From Candidatus Thorarchaeota archaeon (GTDB taxonomy: Archaea > Asgardarchaeota > Thorarchaeia > Thorarchaeales > Thorarchaeaceae), in contig JAFGAR010000151.1 in assembly GCA_016933575.1 (NCBI GenBank), positions 1-64,000 on the forward strand: a stretch of 64,000 nt of DNA, given 5' to 3'. This document shows, in pieces, positions 36,133 to 44,087 of this stretch. How positions within the stretch are numbered: position 1 is the first letter of the stretch; every line of letters begins with the position of its first letter. The position numbers were made by a program, and so were the translations under genes. The notes below the pieces were generated by a model, which did no database searches, was not told the DNA's origin, and saw nothing but the letters and a program-made list of their open reading frames with translations.

Positions 36133-36863
36133 TGAAACTAAGAATAGCACGTAGTAGAATGGGCGGGAAAATCAGTCATTACGACCTTTACAAGATCGAT
36201 GTAAAGAAAGGTATGACCATCCTCGATGCTCTGTTTCAGATACAGGATAAGATGGACCCATCCCTGTCTTTCAGATATTCATGCAGAGGTGCCGTCTGCG
36301 GCAGTTGTTCCATGTTAATCAATAAGGTGCCGCGTCTTGCCTGCAGGACTCAAGTAAAGGAGGTCCAGAAGGATGGGATTGACCTGAAACCATTTCCTGC
36401 CCTTACAAACATACCCACTGGTTGGAATCCTGAGGAAGAAATACTAATCGAGCCTTTGCCCAATATGTCCATTATGAAGGATCTCGTCGTTGATATGAGA
36501 AAATTCTATCGAGCTCTTGAGACCATGAAGCTATGGGTAGAGCCTCAGGAAGGCGAGACTGCTCAAGTACAAACCCCTTCAGATAGACGAAGAATCGATC
36601 GTTATGTGAATTGCATCCTCTGTGCTATCTGTTTTGGCTCATGCCCAGTAAACGCTCAAGAGCCTGAATATATTGGTCCTGCTGCCCTAGCTAAGGCTTG
36701 GCGTTTCGCAGAGGACAACCGTGTCAAGAATCCTGAGCGTTACATTGATGCTGCAAGCGTTCTGAATGGAGTTCCACTCTGTGACCTTGTTATGAATTGC
36801 GTGAAAGTATGCCCAAAAGGTGTAGCGCCTGGAGGTGCAATTCGAAGGATCAAGAACATCTAA
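36132..36863 (+). CDS. sdhB: Succinate dehydrogenase/fumarate reductase iron-sulfur subunit
   Basis: A 243-residue iron-sulfur subunit. The N-terminal [2Fe-2S] ligands are in SCRGAVCGSCSMLI plus the later LAC. The C-terminal ferredoxin-like part has CILCAICFGSCP and CDLVMNCVKVCPKG, seven cysteines for the remaining clusters. It passes electrons from SdhA onward. The 128-bp gap that follows leads to an unrelated membrane protein rather than SdhC/D. A separate anchor gene elsewhere, or a soluble thiol/ferredoxin-linked enzyme, are both possible. Confidence 0.93.
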   Translation: MKLRIARSRMGGKISHYDLYKIDVKKGMTILDALFQIQDKMDPSLSFRYSCRGAVCGSCSMLINKVPRLACRTQVKEVQKDGIDLKPFPALTNIPTGWNPEEEILIEPLPNMSIMKDLVVDMRKFYRALETMKLWVEPQEGETAQVQTPSDRRRIDRYVNCILCAICFGSCPVNAQEPEYIGPAALAKAWRFAEDNRVKNPERYIDAASVLNGVPLCDLVMNCVKVCPKGVAPGGAIRRIKNI

Positions 36864-36991
36864 GATCATCCTTTGAAATATGACAGAATGAGTAATCTCT
36901 CAATTTCGATGTGCAAGATTTCTCTCAACGTATATATTATATCGTAATGTGTACTCTCTGAATATATCAGCAACGTGGAGAGGAGCCTTCA

Positions 36992-38086
36992 GTGAGTATC
37001 CAGGAAGATAAGAGAGTCATAAAACCCAGCAAGATGTCAGAGCGATATGCTCGGTGGTTTGGTACAAGGGTTCCCTCAACATCTTTGATGTTCAGATGTG
37101 TTGTGATATTTTTCCTGTCAATACTCTGGTCTCTTGCAATCATTTTCCTATTTCCTCTCCTCTTAGCGAATATCATGATTGTCTTCCTGATCTCTTTGGC
37201 TCTGGGTTTTGCGATTTACATTCTCTTTCTTTCACTTATCCGCAGCAGATTGCAGTCTACTATAGTCTATCAGGGATTCACTGAGATTGTTGAATCGTGC
37301 CATGAACGGATTGGAAGCTATGGAACTGTTGAAGTATGGATTCGTCCAAGTAATGAAGCATATATCACTTCTACTTACAACTTGCTCTTTGAAGCAGTTA
37401 TTGTATCTGATAAGATGGTCGAGCTAATTCTTGCTATGCCTCAAAGTGGTGAAGCAATGCTTGGATATCACCTGCTTAGAATGCCTAAAAGTAAGCCGGT
37501 ATTCGATATTCTCGCAGGCGCGCTAACGTTTGGTGTTTCTTCAGCTCTCATAGTGTATTTTCTAGGAAGTCTGTCCACTTTCTACTATCCTTATGGTTAC
37601 CTCACCTATGCGTTACTGATTGGAGGTGCACTACCAATACTATTCATTATTCCTGTAGGAGCTTTACTTGCGTTAAGAGGAGCCTTCTGGACTCATGAGT
37701 CAGCATTTGAGCGCGCTCAGGGAATGTATAAAACACATCCTCAGGTAGCAAAAGACGAAGTTCTGTCTAGCCGGAAACTCGATGAAGATACTGAAAAGGC
37801 TACAGTATGGATGGTGAAACAATGGGAGACAGGGAAAAGGTCAGGTCGTCGATCTAGTGTCTCTATTCTAACCCTGTTATGTACGTTCATGCCATCTTTC
37901 TATATTCTATCTCTAATGGGTTGGCCATATGGATATTTGCCACCAAACATACTTTTCTTCCTCATAGGGTACCCCTTTGTCTTAGCTATAGTATTTTTTA
38001 TAGTCCTTAGAACTTGGGATAAAAAATGCATGGGTGAACTCTATTATGAAACTACACAAGCTCATGAGCCAGTCTGGGTTGACTGA
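36992..38086 (+). CDS. Membrane protein, possibly degenerate M48-like
   Basis: A 364-residue protein with two N-terminal helices (about 32-80), a soluble segment (80-155), two central helices (about 160-225) and two C-terminal helices (about 285-345). The arrangement and the segment AVIVSDKMVELIL followed by GEAMLGYHLLRM recall M48/HtpX peptidases, where a gene-specific loop is followed by HExxH; here no HExxH is present. That relation is weak and inferred. The GTG start at 36992 follows GAGGAG. It does not resemble SdhC or SdhD. Confidence 0.6.
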   Translation: MSIQEDKRVIKPSKMSERYARWFGTRVPSTSLMFRCVVIFFLSILWSLAIIFLFPLLLANIMIVFLISLALGFAIYILFLSLIRSRLQSTIVYQGFTEIVESCHERIGSYGTVEVWIRPSNEAYITSTYNLLFEAVIVSDKMVELILAMPQSGEAMLGYHLLRMPKSKPVFDILAGALTFGVSSALIVYFLGSLSTFYYPYGYLTYALLIGGALPILFIIPVGALLALRGAFWTHESAFERAQGMYKTHPQVAKDEVLSSRKLDEDTEKATVWMVKQWETGKRSGRRSSVSILTLLCTFMPSFYILSLMGWPYGYLPPNILFFLIGYPFVLAIVFFIVLRTWDKKCMGELYYETTQAHEPVWVD

Positions 38087-38097
38087 TTGCGAACCTT

Positions 38098-38316
38098 TCA
38101 AGCTCCACCATATTGGCGCAATCTTGCCATGGTTTCTGCATAGTCCTCAGATTCACCATCAAAGAAAGCTGCATCATATGCTTTGGATTGGAAGAGCTTC
38201 TCACCTTTGGACACTTCAACATCAGATCTAGGTCGTCCATACAATCCTCCCAATCGTGCAAGAGTGTAAAGTATGACTAGTCCCCAGAATACTATCATGA
38301 TCAATATCTCAATCAC
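38098..38316 (-). CDS. Small single-TM protein with FFDGESEDYA motif
   Basis: A 72-residue protein with one N-terminal transmembrane helix (EILIMIVFWGLVILYTLARLG would span about 3-23) and a short cytoplasmic tail ending near AAFFDGESEDYAETMARL. A second copy at 53802 shares the layout and the tail motif FFDGESEDYA, so this is a real family. The GTG start has GGAGG seven bases upstream. It stands alone between two convergent/minus genes. Function unknown; the conserved acidic tail could be a docking or degradation signal. Confidence 0.75.
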   Translation of the reverse strand: MIEILIMIVFWGLVILYTLARLGGLYGRPRSDVEVSKGEKLFQSKAYDAAFFDGESEDYAETMARLRQYGGA

Positions 38317-38421
38317 TATGGAACCTCCAGCTAGTTTCCAAGTATATCTTGTCGTTTAAGCCTTATACACATTTGTATCTCGATATCCATTATAGTTCTA
38401 CTGCAGCTAATTAGATTGTTA

Positions 38422-39459
38422 TCATCTGGGCGTTATAGTCAAGAATTTCCCTGTCATCTCAAGTTTTTCAATTCTCTCTTTAGCAACTTCAATTGCAGAA
38501 GCAGACAGATCACATAGTATCCACCGTCGTCTTAAGGATGCTGCAGCAATTGCTGTTGTTCCAGATCCTGCAAAGAAATCACCAACTAGATCACCGGACT
38601 CAGAGGCTGATTGAATGATACGTTCGAGGAGTGCCACTGGTTTCTGTGTAAGAAAACCTGTGTATTCTTTGGATTTTCCCTGAACAGGTGCAATATCAAA
38701 CCAAAGATCTGACACTGGAATTCCTAGAGTATCATCAAGGTACTGTTTCTTTGTGTATCTCCCATTGCGGCTTCTATAGATGAGATCTTCTCTCCACCAT
38801 TTCTCCAATGTTTCTTTTCTATAGAGATATGGTGCTGTTCTCCCTCTCCATTCAAACTGTTTTCTATTCTCACTTCTCTGAATACCCTGTGCTTCAATCT
38901 CTATAAGTCTGAATCTCCCACGATCATCTTTGTAGCTATATGGTCGCTTTGATCTTTCATCATGTTTTCTATATACTGAATTCGTCTGGAATTTTTCAGA
39001 ATCAAGTGCATAGAGAAGTATCACATCATGTTGTGCTCCAAATCCTTTACTCTGGGTCTTTGGACTATTCGTGCGTGTCCATACAATCTCATTCACAAAA
39101 TTCTCGTAACCAAATATTCCATCTAGTAAGACCTTTACATAATGTGATACATGCCAGTCAAGATGAACCCAGAGACTACCATTCTCTGTTAACAGGTCCT
39201 TCATTACTGTCAATCTAGGTCTCATAAACTCCAGATACTCATCTATACTTGCCCACTTGTCGTTATACGTTTCAATATCCGAAACAATGGCTGAACTCTC
39301 AGCATCTCCATCAACCCTTGTCTTCTTCGTGTAGATTGTTCCTGATAGAAACGGTGGGTCTATGTAGATTTGGCGGAACTCACCCCTCAGGTCCATTAGC
39401 TCTTCCTGTATGAGTGTAAGGCAATCACAGTTGTAAAGTCGATTCTGCCATCTCCGCAT
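38422..39459 (-). CDS. Solitary site-specific DNA methyltransferase
   Basis: A 345-residue amino-methyltransferase (adenine-N6 or cytosine-N4). The catalytic DPPF is at about 34-37 (YIDPPFLSG). The SAM-binding motif FFAGSGTTAIAAA comes near the C-terminus (about 290-302). This order, catalytic before SAM site, matches the beta class. The target-recognition region lies between. No restriction endonuclease gene is adjacent, so it is an orphan methyltransferase, perhaps regulatory or a remnant of a restriction system. Confidence 0.88.
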   Translation of the reverse strand: MRRWQNRLYNCDCLTLIQEELMDLRGEFRQIYIDPPFLSGTIYTKKTRVDGDAESSAIVSDIETYNDKWASIDEYLEFMRPRLTVMKDLLTENGSLWVHLDWHVSHYVKVLLDGIFGYENFVNEIVWTRTNSPKTQSKGFGAQHDVILLYALDSEKFQTNSVYRKHDERSKRPYSYKDDRGRFRLIEIEAQGIQRSENRKQFEWRGRTAPYLYRKETLEKWWREDLIYRSRNGRYTKKQYLDDTLGIPVSDLWFDIAPVQGKSKEYTGFLTQKPVALLERIIQSASESGDLVGDFFAGSGTTAIAAASLRRRWILCDLSASAIEVAKERIEKLEMTGKFLTITPR

Positions 39460-39575
39460 GTGATATACTCAACCATTGTCCCTTATGTTTTCTTTCTAAT
39501 AGGTTCGGATTCAATGGTCTCTAATCTGACATCCACTCTATGGACAACAAAATTTGCAAAACATGAGCAGACCAC

Positions 39576-39821
39576 TCACATTTCCATATCTTCGACTTCT
39601 TCACCTGGTTCTGCTGCTTCAGCAGCATCACGAGCATAGCCAATCTTGATCAGACCAACAAGATAGCCTGCAATCCTGTTACGAATCTTTTTCGAATTGA
39701 CGTCAGTGAACTGTTCGACTAGACGCTTATTGGTCTCAAAATCATCTGTAAAAGTATCTGGATAGAGTGCTAGTAGGTTCCTAGCCGCATTCTTTATGTA
39801 TCCTGGTCGTATACTACCCAA
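39576..39821 (-). CDS. rps17e: 30S ribosomal protein S17e
   Basis: An 81-residue archaeal/eukaryotic ribosomal protein of the small subunit. The core matches the family: MGSIRPGYIKNAARNLL, YPDTFTDDFETNKRLVEQF and SKKIRNRIAGYLVGLIK. A short acidic tail (AAEAAEPGEEVEDMEM) extends it. The start is TTG 39821, with GGTGAG six bases upstream. Divergent from the DNA ligase gene across about 95 bp. Confidence 0.93.
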   Translation of the reverse strand: MGSIRPGYIKNAARNLLALYPDTFTDDFETNKRLVEQFTDVNSKKIRNRIAGYLVGLIKIGYARDAAEAAEPGEEVEDMEM

Positions 39822-39917
39822 TTCTAGCTCACCAAGTTCAATCTATGGATGGAGCAGTGCTCTTGGCTGTGTTTATAAAGCATACTATTGGCCACTAATA
39901 TTGGGAGTTGCAAAACC

Positions 39918-41678
39918 ATGCATTATCAGCAACTAGCTCAAGCTTACGATGAAATCGAAAAGATTTCTGGGAATCTGGAGAAGATACGTATCTTTGCAGA
40001 TTTACTAAAAGAAGCAACTCCATCGGAAGTTGATTGTATCATTGCACTTACAATGGGAAAGCTTCATCCAGATTGGAAAGGTGAACCAGAGCTTGGTGTT
40101 GCTGAAAAGATGGCGATTCAAGTTGTTGCGGCAGCAGCATCAATCCCAGAGAGTTCCGTAACAGATACTCTTCGGAAAACAGGAGATATTGGGAGTACTG
40201 CTGAAGAGCTTCTTCAAGAGAGTGCGCAGGCTACATTATTCACTGAGGACCTGACAATCTCAATGGTCTACAATACCCTTGATAATGTTGCAAGAATAAG
40301 TGGCTCTGGAAGTAATAAGGAAAAGATTGCTAAACTCGTCAGCATACTCACGGATGCTCAGCCAATTGAGGCTCGTTATATTCTACGAACAGTAACCGGC
40401 TCCTTACGATTAGGACTTGGCGATATGAGTATAATCGATGCTCTCTCATTAGCCTATACTGGTGATCGAGAGGCACGTAGTGATATCGAGAATGCTTTCA
40501 ATGTCTGTAGTGATCTTCGAAAAGTTGCGCGTGTCCTTGCAGAGAACGGAATCAACAGTGTCAAGAAAATCCATACTGAAGTGGGTGTTCCCATAAGAAT
40601 GATGGCAGCAAAGAAACTCTCTGATGCAACTGAGATACTGGAAAAGGTTGGCAAGAGAGCTCTTGTGGAATACAAATATGATGGAGAACGAATTCAGGCA
40701 CATAAAAACGGCAATGATATCACTCTATACTCTCGTAGACAAGAAATCATCACAGACCAGTATCCTGATGTTGTTGAGCTCATGAAGAATCACATCAAGG
40801 CCAAATCATGTGTCCTCGAAGGGGAGTGCGTGGCTATAGATCCTGAAACTGGAAAGACACGTCCTTTTCAGGAACTCATGAGGCGTAGAAGAAAGACTGA
40901 CATCAAGAAAATGCAGGAAGAGGTCCCAATTGCTCTTTACATCTTTGACATTCTGTACCTGAATGGAAAAGACGTGACAGAATTACCGATGTTAGAACGC
41001 CGCAAATTAATGGAGGAAACAGTTGAAATCAATGATAGAGTCAATTTGACCACAGCTGAATTGACGGAAGATCCAGATCGTCTGTACGAGATCTTCAAAG
41101 ATGCAATTGGATCGGGTTATGAAGGAGTTATTGCAAAAGCTGTTCATAAGGATTCAAAATACCAAGCTGGTGCAAGAAGCTGGTTGTGGATCAAACTCAA
41201 AGCATCATATACAGAAGGTCTCGCTGACTCTGCAGATCTCGTCATAGTTGGAGCACTCTATGGTCGTGGTAAGAGGACAGGTCTCTATGGTGCTATACTT
41301 GCATCTGCTTATGATGATATGACTGATACATATCCAACAGTCTGTAAAATTGGCACTGGATTTACTGAAGACATGCTAGCTGAATTCAAGGAGCGCCTTG
41401 AGGAACACATAGTAGAGATCAAGAATCCTAAGGTAATATCTGATATTGAGGCAGATGTCTGGTTCGAACCTGTTGAGGTCATAGAGGTATTAGGTGATGA
41501 GATTACAGTAAGTCCCACTCATCCAGCAGGACGTAATCGTATGAAGGTTGAAGGTGGACTGGCAATTCGATTTCCCCGGTTTACCGGAAAATGGCGTGAC
41601 GATAAGAATCCCACTCAGGCAACAACTGTTGACGACCTTATAGAGGCATTTGAACGGCAACGAGGCATCAACCAATAG
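39918..41678 (+). CDS. lig: ATP-dependent DNA ligase
   Basis: A 586-residue archaeal DNA ligase I that seals nicks in replication and repair. An N-terminal DNA-binding domain (about 1-220) precedes the adenylation domain, with the AMP-accepting lysine in EYKYDGERIQAH (about 250). Later motifs are CVLEGECVAID, IALYIFDILYLNG, GYEGVIAKA and WLWIKLKASY, followed by an OB-fold C-terminal domain. I start at ATG 39918, with GGGAG ten bases upstream; the open frame begins at 39888. Confidence 0.96.
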   Translation: MHYQQLAQAYDEIEKISGNLEKIRIFADLLKEATPSEVDCIIALTMGKLHPDWKGEPELGVAEKMAIQVVAAAASIPESSVTDTLRKTGDIGSTAEELLQESAQATLFTEDLTISMVYNTLDNVARISGSGSNKEKIAKLVSILTDAQPIEARYILRTVTGSLRLGLGDMSIIDALSLAYTGDREARSDIENAFNVCSDLRKVARVLAENGINSVKKIHTEVGVPIRMMAAKKLSDATEILEKVGKRALVEYKYDGERIQAHKNGNDITLYSRRQEIITDQYPDVVELMKNHIKAKSCVLEGECVAIDPETGKTRPFQELMRRRRKTDIKKMQEEVPIALYIFDILYLNGKDVTELPMLERRKLMEETVEINDRVNLTTAELTEDPDRLYEIFKDAIGSGYEGVIAKAVHKDSKYQAGARSWLWIKLKASYTEGLADSADLVIVGALYGRGKRTGLYGAILASAYDDMTDTYPTVCKIGTGFTEDMLAEFKERLEEHIVEIKNPKVISDIEADVWFEPVEVIEVLGDEITVSPTHPAGRNRMKVEGGLAIRFPRFTGKWRDDKNPTQATTVDDLIEAFERQRGINQ

Positions 41679-41746
41679 ATATTGAGCTTCCGACAGTTTT
41701 ACATGCAACTTTCGCGCTAGCTCCACTAGCATCTGGAGGTATTTCG

Positions 41747-42196
41747 TTGTACAGTCTACAAGTTAAAGATCAGAGGATGCATTTCAGTGCGTCACATTTC
41801 CTCCGTTTCTGCGGGGACTGTGAACACCTCCATGGACATAACTACACACTCGAGGTCTTCATCACCGGTCCACTCAATGAAGACGGAATGATCATGGACT
41901 TCAAAGAAGTCAAAGAAATGATTGTAAAGATATGCAAAACTCTCGACCATAAAGTGATGCTACCAGGACAATCAACATCCATCGATGTAAAATCTGAAGG
42001 CGGTTTTATTGAGGTGACTGCAGCAACAAAACGATACGTATTTCCAGAAGAGGACTGCATCGTTCTTCCAACGAAATCTACAACTGCAGAACTCCTTGCG
42101 AACTACATCCATGGTCATCTACAATTCCCCAGTGACTACAGAGTGAAAGTCTGCGTTAGTGAAAGTGCAGGCTCCACGGGGTGTTATGAAGACTAG
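41747..42196 (+). CDS. 6-pyruvoyl/6-carboxy-tetrahydropterin synthase family
   Basis: A 149-residue pterin synthase (PTPS/QueD family). The zinc histidines are in FSASHFL and CEHLHGHNY, and the catalytic cysteine in C-x3-HGH is present, as in QueD; a later motif is LDHKVML. The start is TTG 41747 with GGAGGT six bases upstream. The last bases overlap the start of the next gene, a GTP cyclohydrolase, so together they make an early pterin pathway. Products could serve archaeosine (preQ0) in tRNA or a tetrahydropterin cofactor. Confidence 0.85.
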   Translation: MYSLQVKDQRMHFSASHFLRFCGDCEHLHGHNYTLEVFITGPLNEDGMIMDFKEVKEMIVKICKTLDHKVMLPGQSTSIDVKSEGGFIEVTAATKRYVFPEEDCIVLPTKSTTAELLANYIHGHLQFPSDYRVKVCVSESAGSTGCYED

Positions 42197-43037
42197 CGAT
42201 ATCACAAAAACGGAGAATCCAGATTTGGTCATCGATACACAGAACGAGAAACCCAAGTATAGAATACAGCTGAATAAGGTTGGCGTTAAGAACCTCAAGA
42301 CCTTTGTAGTGACAGAACGAAGTGGAATACGACATCATATCGTCCCCAAAGTTGAGATTACTATTGATCTCCCCGCAGAGCTAAAGGGTGTGCATATGTC
42401 TCGGCTTGTCGAATCTATGACCGAAGAACTGAGTGACCAGTTTCGAGTTCATCCATCTATTGAAGAATTACAAATTAAGATACTAGAGGGGCTTGCAGAA
42501 AAGCATCCCTTTAGTCGTGGTGAAGTCAAGTTTGATTTTGAGTTCGGGTATACGACGCGAACTCCTGCATCCGATAAACGAACTTGGGAAGTCTGTGATG
42601 TAATCGCAATTACAAGGAAGGCAAATAACGGACCCTTTATTCATGAAGTTGAAGTTCAGGTCATCGGAAATACCGTCTGTCCTCATTGCATGGCAAATAA
42701 TGAGGGACTGACTCATATTCAGCGAGCCATCGGGAAATTGCGAGTTGTTGGTTCGACAGAATCCATACCGACCTATGGGTCCATGATTGAGGTCATTGAA
42801 AGTTCATTTTCAAGCAGGACATACTCCCTACTCAAACTTGAGGATGAGATTCTTGTAACCAAAGAGATGCATAAAAATCCTCTACTGGTTGAAGACGTAT
42901 GCCGGAATATTTTGCAGCATGCAAAAGACACCTTTTCAAATAGCGACCTCGAGATGTTTGCTGAAGCAAGATCGCTCGAAAGTATCCACAAACACGATGT
43001 CATTGCTCAAGGTCGAATTGTAACAAATGGTGATTAA
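42186..43037 (+). CDS. mptA: GTP cyclohydrolase MptA/FolE2 type (IB)
   Basis: A 283-residue GTP cyclohydrolase of the FolE2/MptA family. Hallmarks are HMSRLVESMTEELSDQ, EVEVQVIGNTVCPHCMANN and GLTHIQRA (metal and substrate site). MptA makes dihydroneopterin cyclic phosphate for methanopterin; the bacterial homologue makes dihydroneopterin triphosphate. The reaction type cannot be fixed from sequence alone. ATG 42186 overlaps the end of the preceding pterin synthase by 11 bases, so the two are translationally coupled. Confidence 0.9.
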   Translation: MKTSDITKTENPDLVIDTQNEKPKYRIQLNKVGVKNLKTFVVTERSGIRHHIVPKVEITIDLPAELKGVHMSRLVESMTEELSDQFRVHPSIEELQIKILEGLAEKHPFSRGEVKFDFEFGYTTRTPASDKRTWEVCDVIAITRKANNGPFIHEVEVQVIGNTVCPHCMANNEGLTHIQRAIGKLRVVGSTESIPTYGSMIEVIESSFSSRTYSLLKLEDEILVTKEMHKNPLLVEDVCRNILQHAKDTFSNSDLEMFAEARSLESIHKHDVIAQGRIVTNGD

Positions 43038-43118
43038 CTTCAACCTCATAACATCAGAACTAACATTATATCCCGTTTTTCTATTGAATTTTTGCCTTCT
43101 GCGGAACTAAAGGAAGTT

Positions 43119-44087
43119 ATGAGGATGAAGACGATGAAAACCAAACGTTTCAGAATGTTTGCTTTCATTCTGTTAATGTTAGGTATTCTATTGTATTCTC
43201 TAGAACCTCCTTGCAGTTATACCCCTACTGCATTAGTGACTCCTGATAGTGTACCTATTCTTGAAAATGTCTTAGAAGAATCTCGACCTACCATCCATGA
43301 TAGCATTGATTCTGTCTTTGGTCATTGGTCTCTATCAGATATCTCTATAGCGCCTCCTATCAGGGATATTCTTGAGCCTGCACTGGTCGAACAGAGTGGC
43401 TATTCATCAACAGGCAATGTATCCGCAAGAACTGATTCTTCTGTGAATACACAGGGAAGCTTGAGTATCGATACTGCTCATAATTGGGTAGCCAGTACTG
43501 CAGAGATTGATATCTGGAATCTTGAGAAGCTGTATGTTGTAAATGGCACTTTCGATGAAGGCTCTCTTGGATACACTGTCAGTCCAAATGGTACACTAGA
43601 ACATTATCCCCTTGGATGGTCTGCAGTCAGTACAAATTCCGATCCTGATCAGGTCCAACGTGTTTCCTACGAAGAAATCGGTGAACGATATATTACTATT
43701 CAAAACCAAGCTGAAGTCACAAACAATCCTCAGCATCAATATACCCACTATGCAGGCACTTCAGTACTATGGAATCAGACTTTTTACATTTCACCTTACA
43801 CTGATGAATTTCTTCTTAGTTTCAATTACTTATACCTCCAAGGACCACTCACTTCAATTTTCAGCGGCGATTTCTCATTGCAGGTCTTCATTGATGGAGA
43901 TTCTGTGTATAGTATCGACCTTCCAACTCTCAGTTCAAGGGGGACTTGGTACAGTACAGGACTTATTCCAATCAATAAGGCAATTCTATCAGACTCGACG
44001 ATGTTTATGATTGGTTTAGTGATAGATTCAACGTTCTTGGTTGATGTGATCTCGACTATGATTTGGATGGAACAGCAGATGGAATAA
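43119..44087 (+). pseudogene. Surface receptor-like protein A, 5' part (frameshifted)
   Basis: The first 322 residues of a large surface protein. A signal/TM segment (FAFILLMLGILLYSLEPP) precedes an extracellular beta-rich domain that is clearly paralogous to the next gene's (for example GNVSARTDSS, HNWVASTAEIDIWNLEKLY, PNGTLEHYPLGW). The reading frame breaks near 44045-44050: the following codons in another frame read DYDLDGTADG, matching DYDDNGIADG of the paralogue. Adding one base there would restore VDVDLDYDLDG. The rest of the gene continues from 44063. It may be a true pseudogene, a phase-variable gene or an assembly error. Confidence 0.8.

Noticed and set aside
36992..38086. SdhC/SdhD membrane anchor
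   Set aside because: Six helices with a large soluble loop and no heme-ligand pattern do not fit the three- or four-helix anchors.
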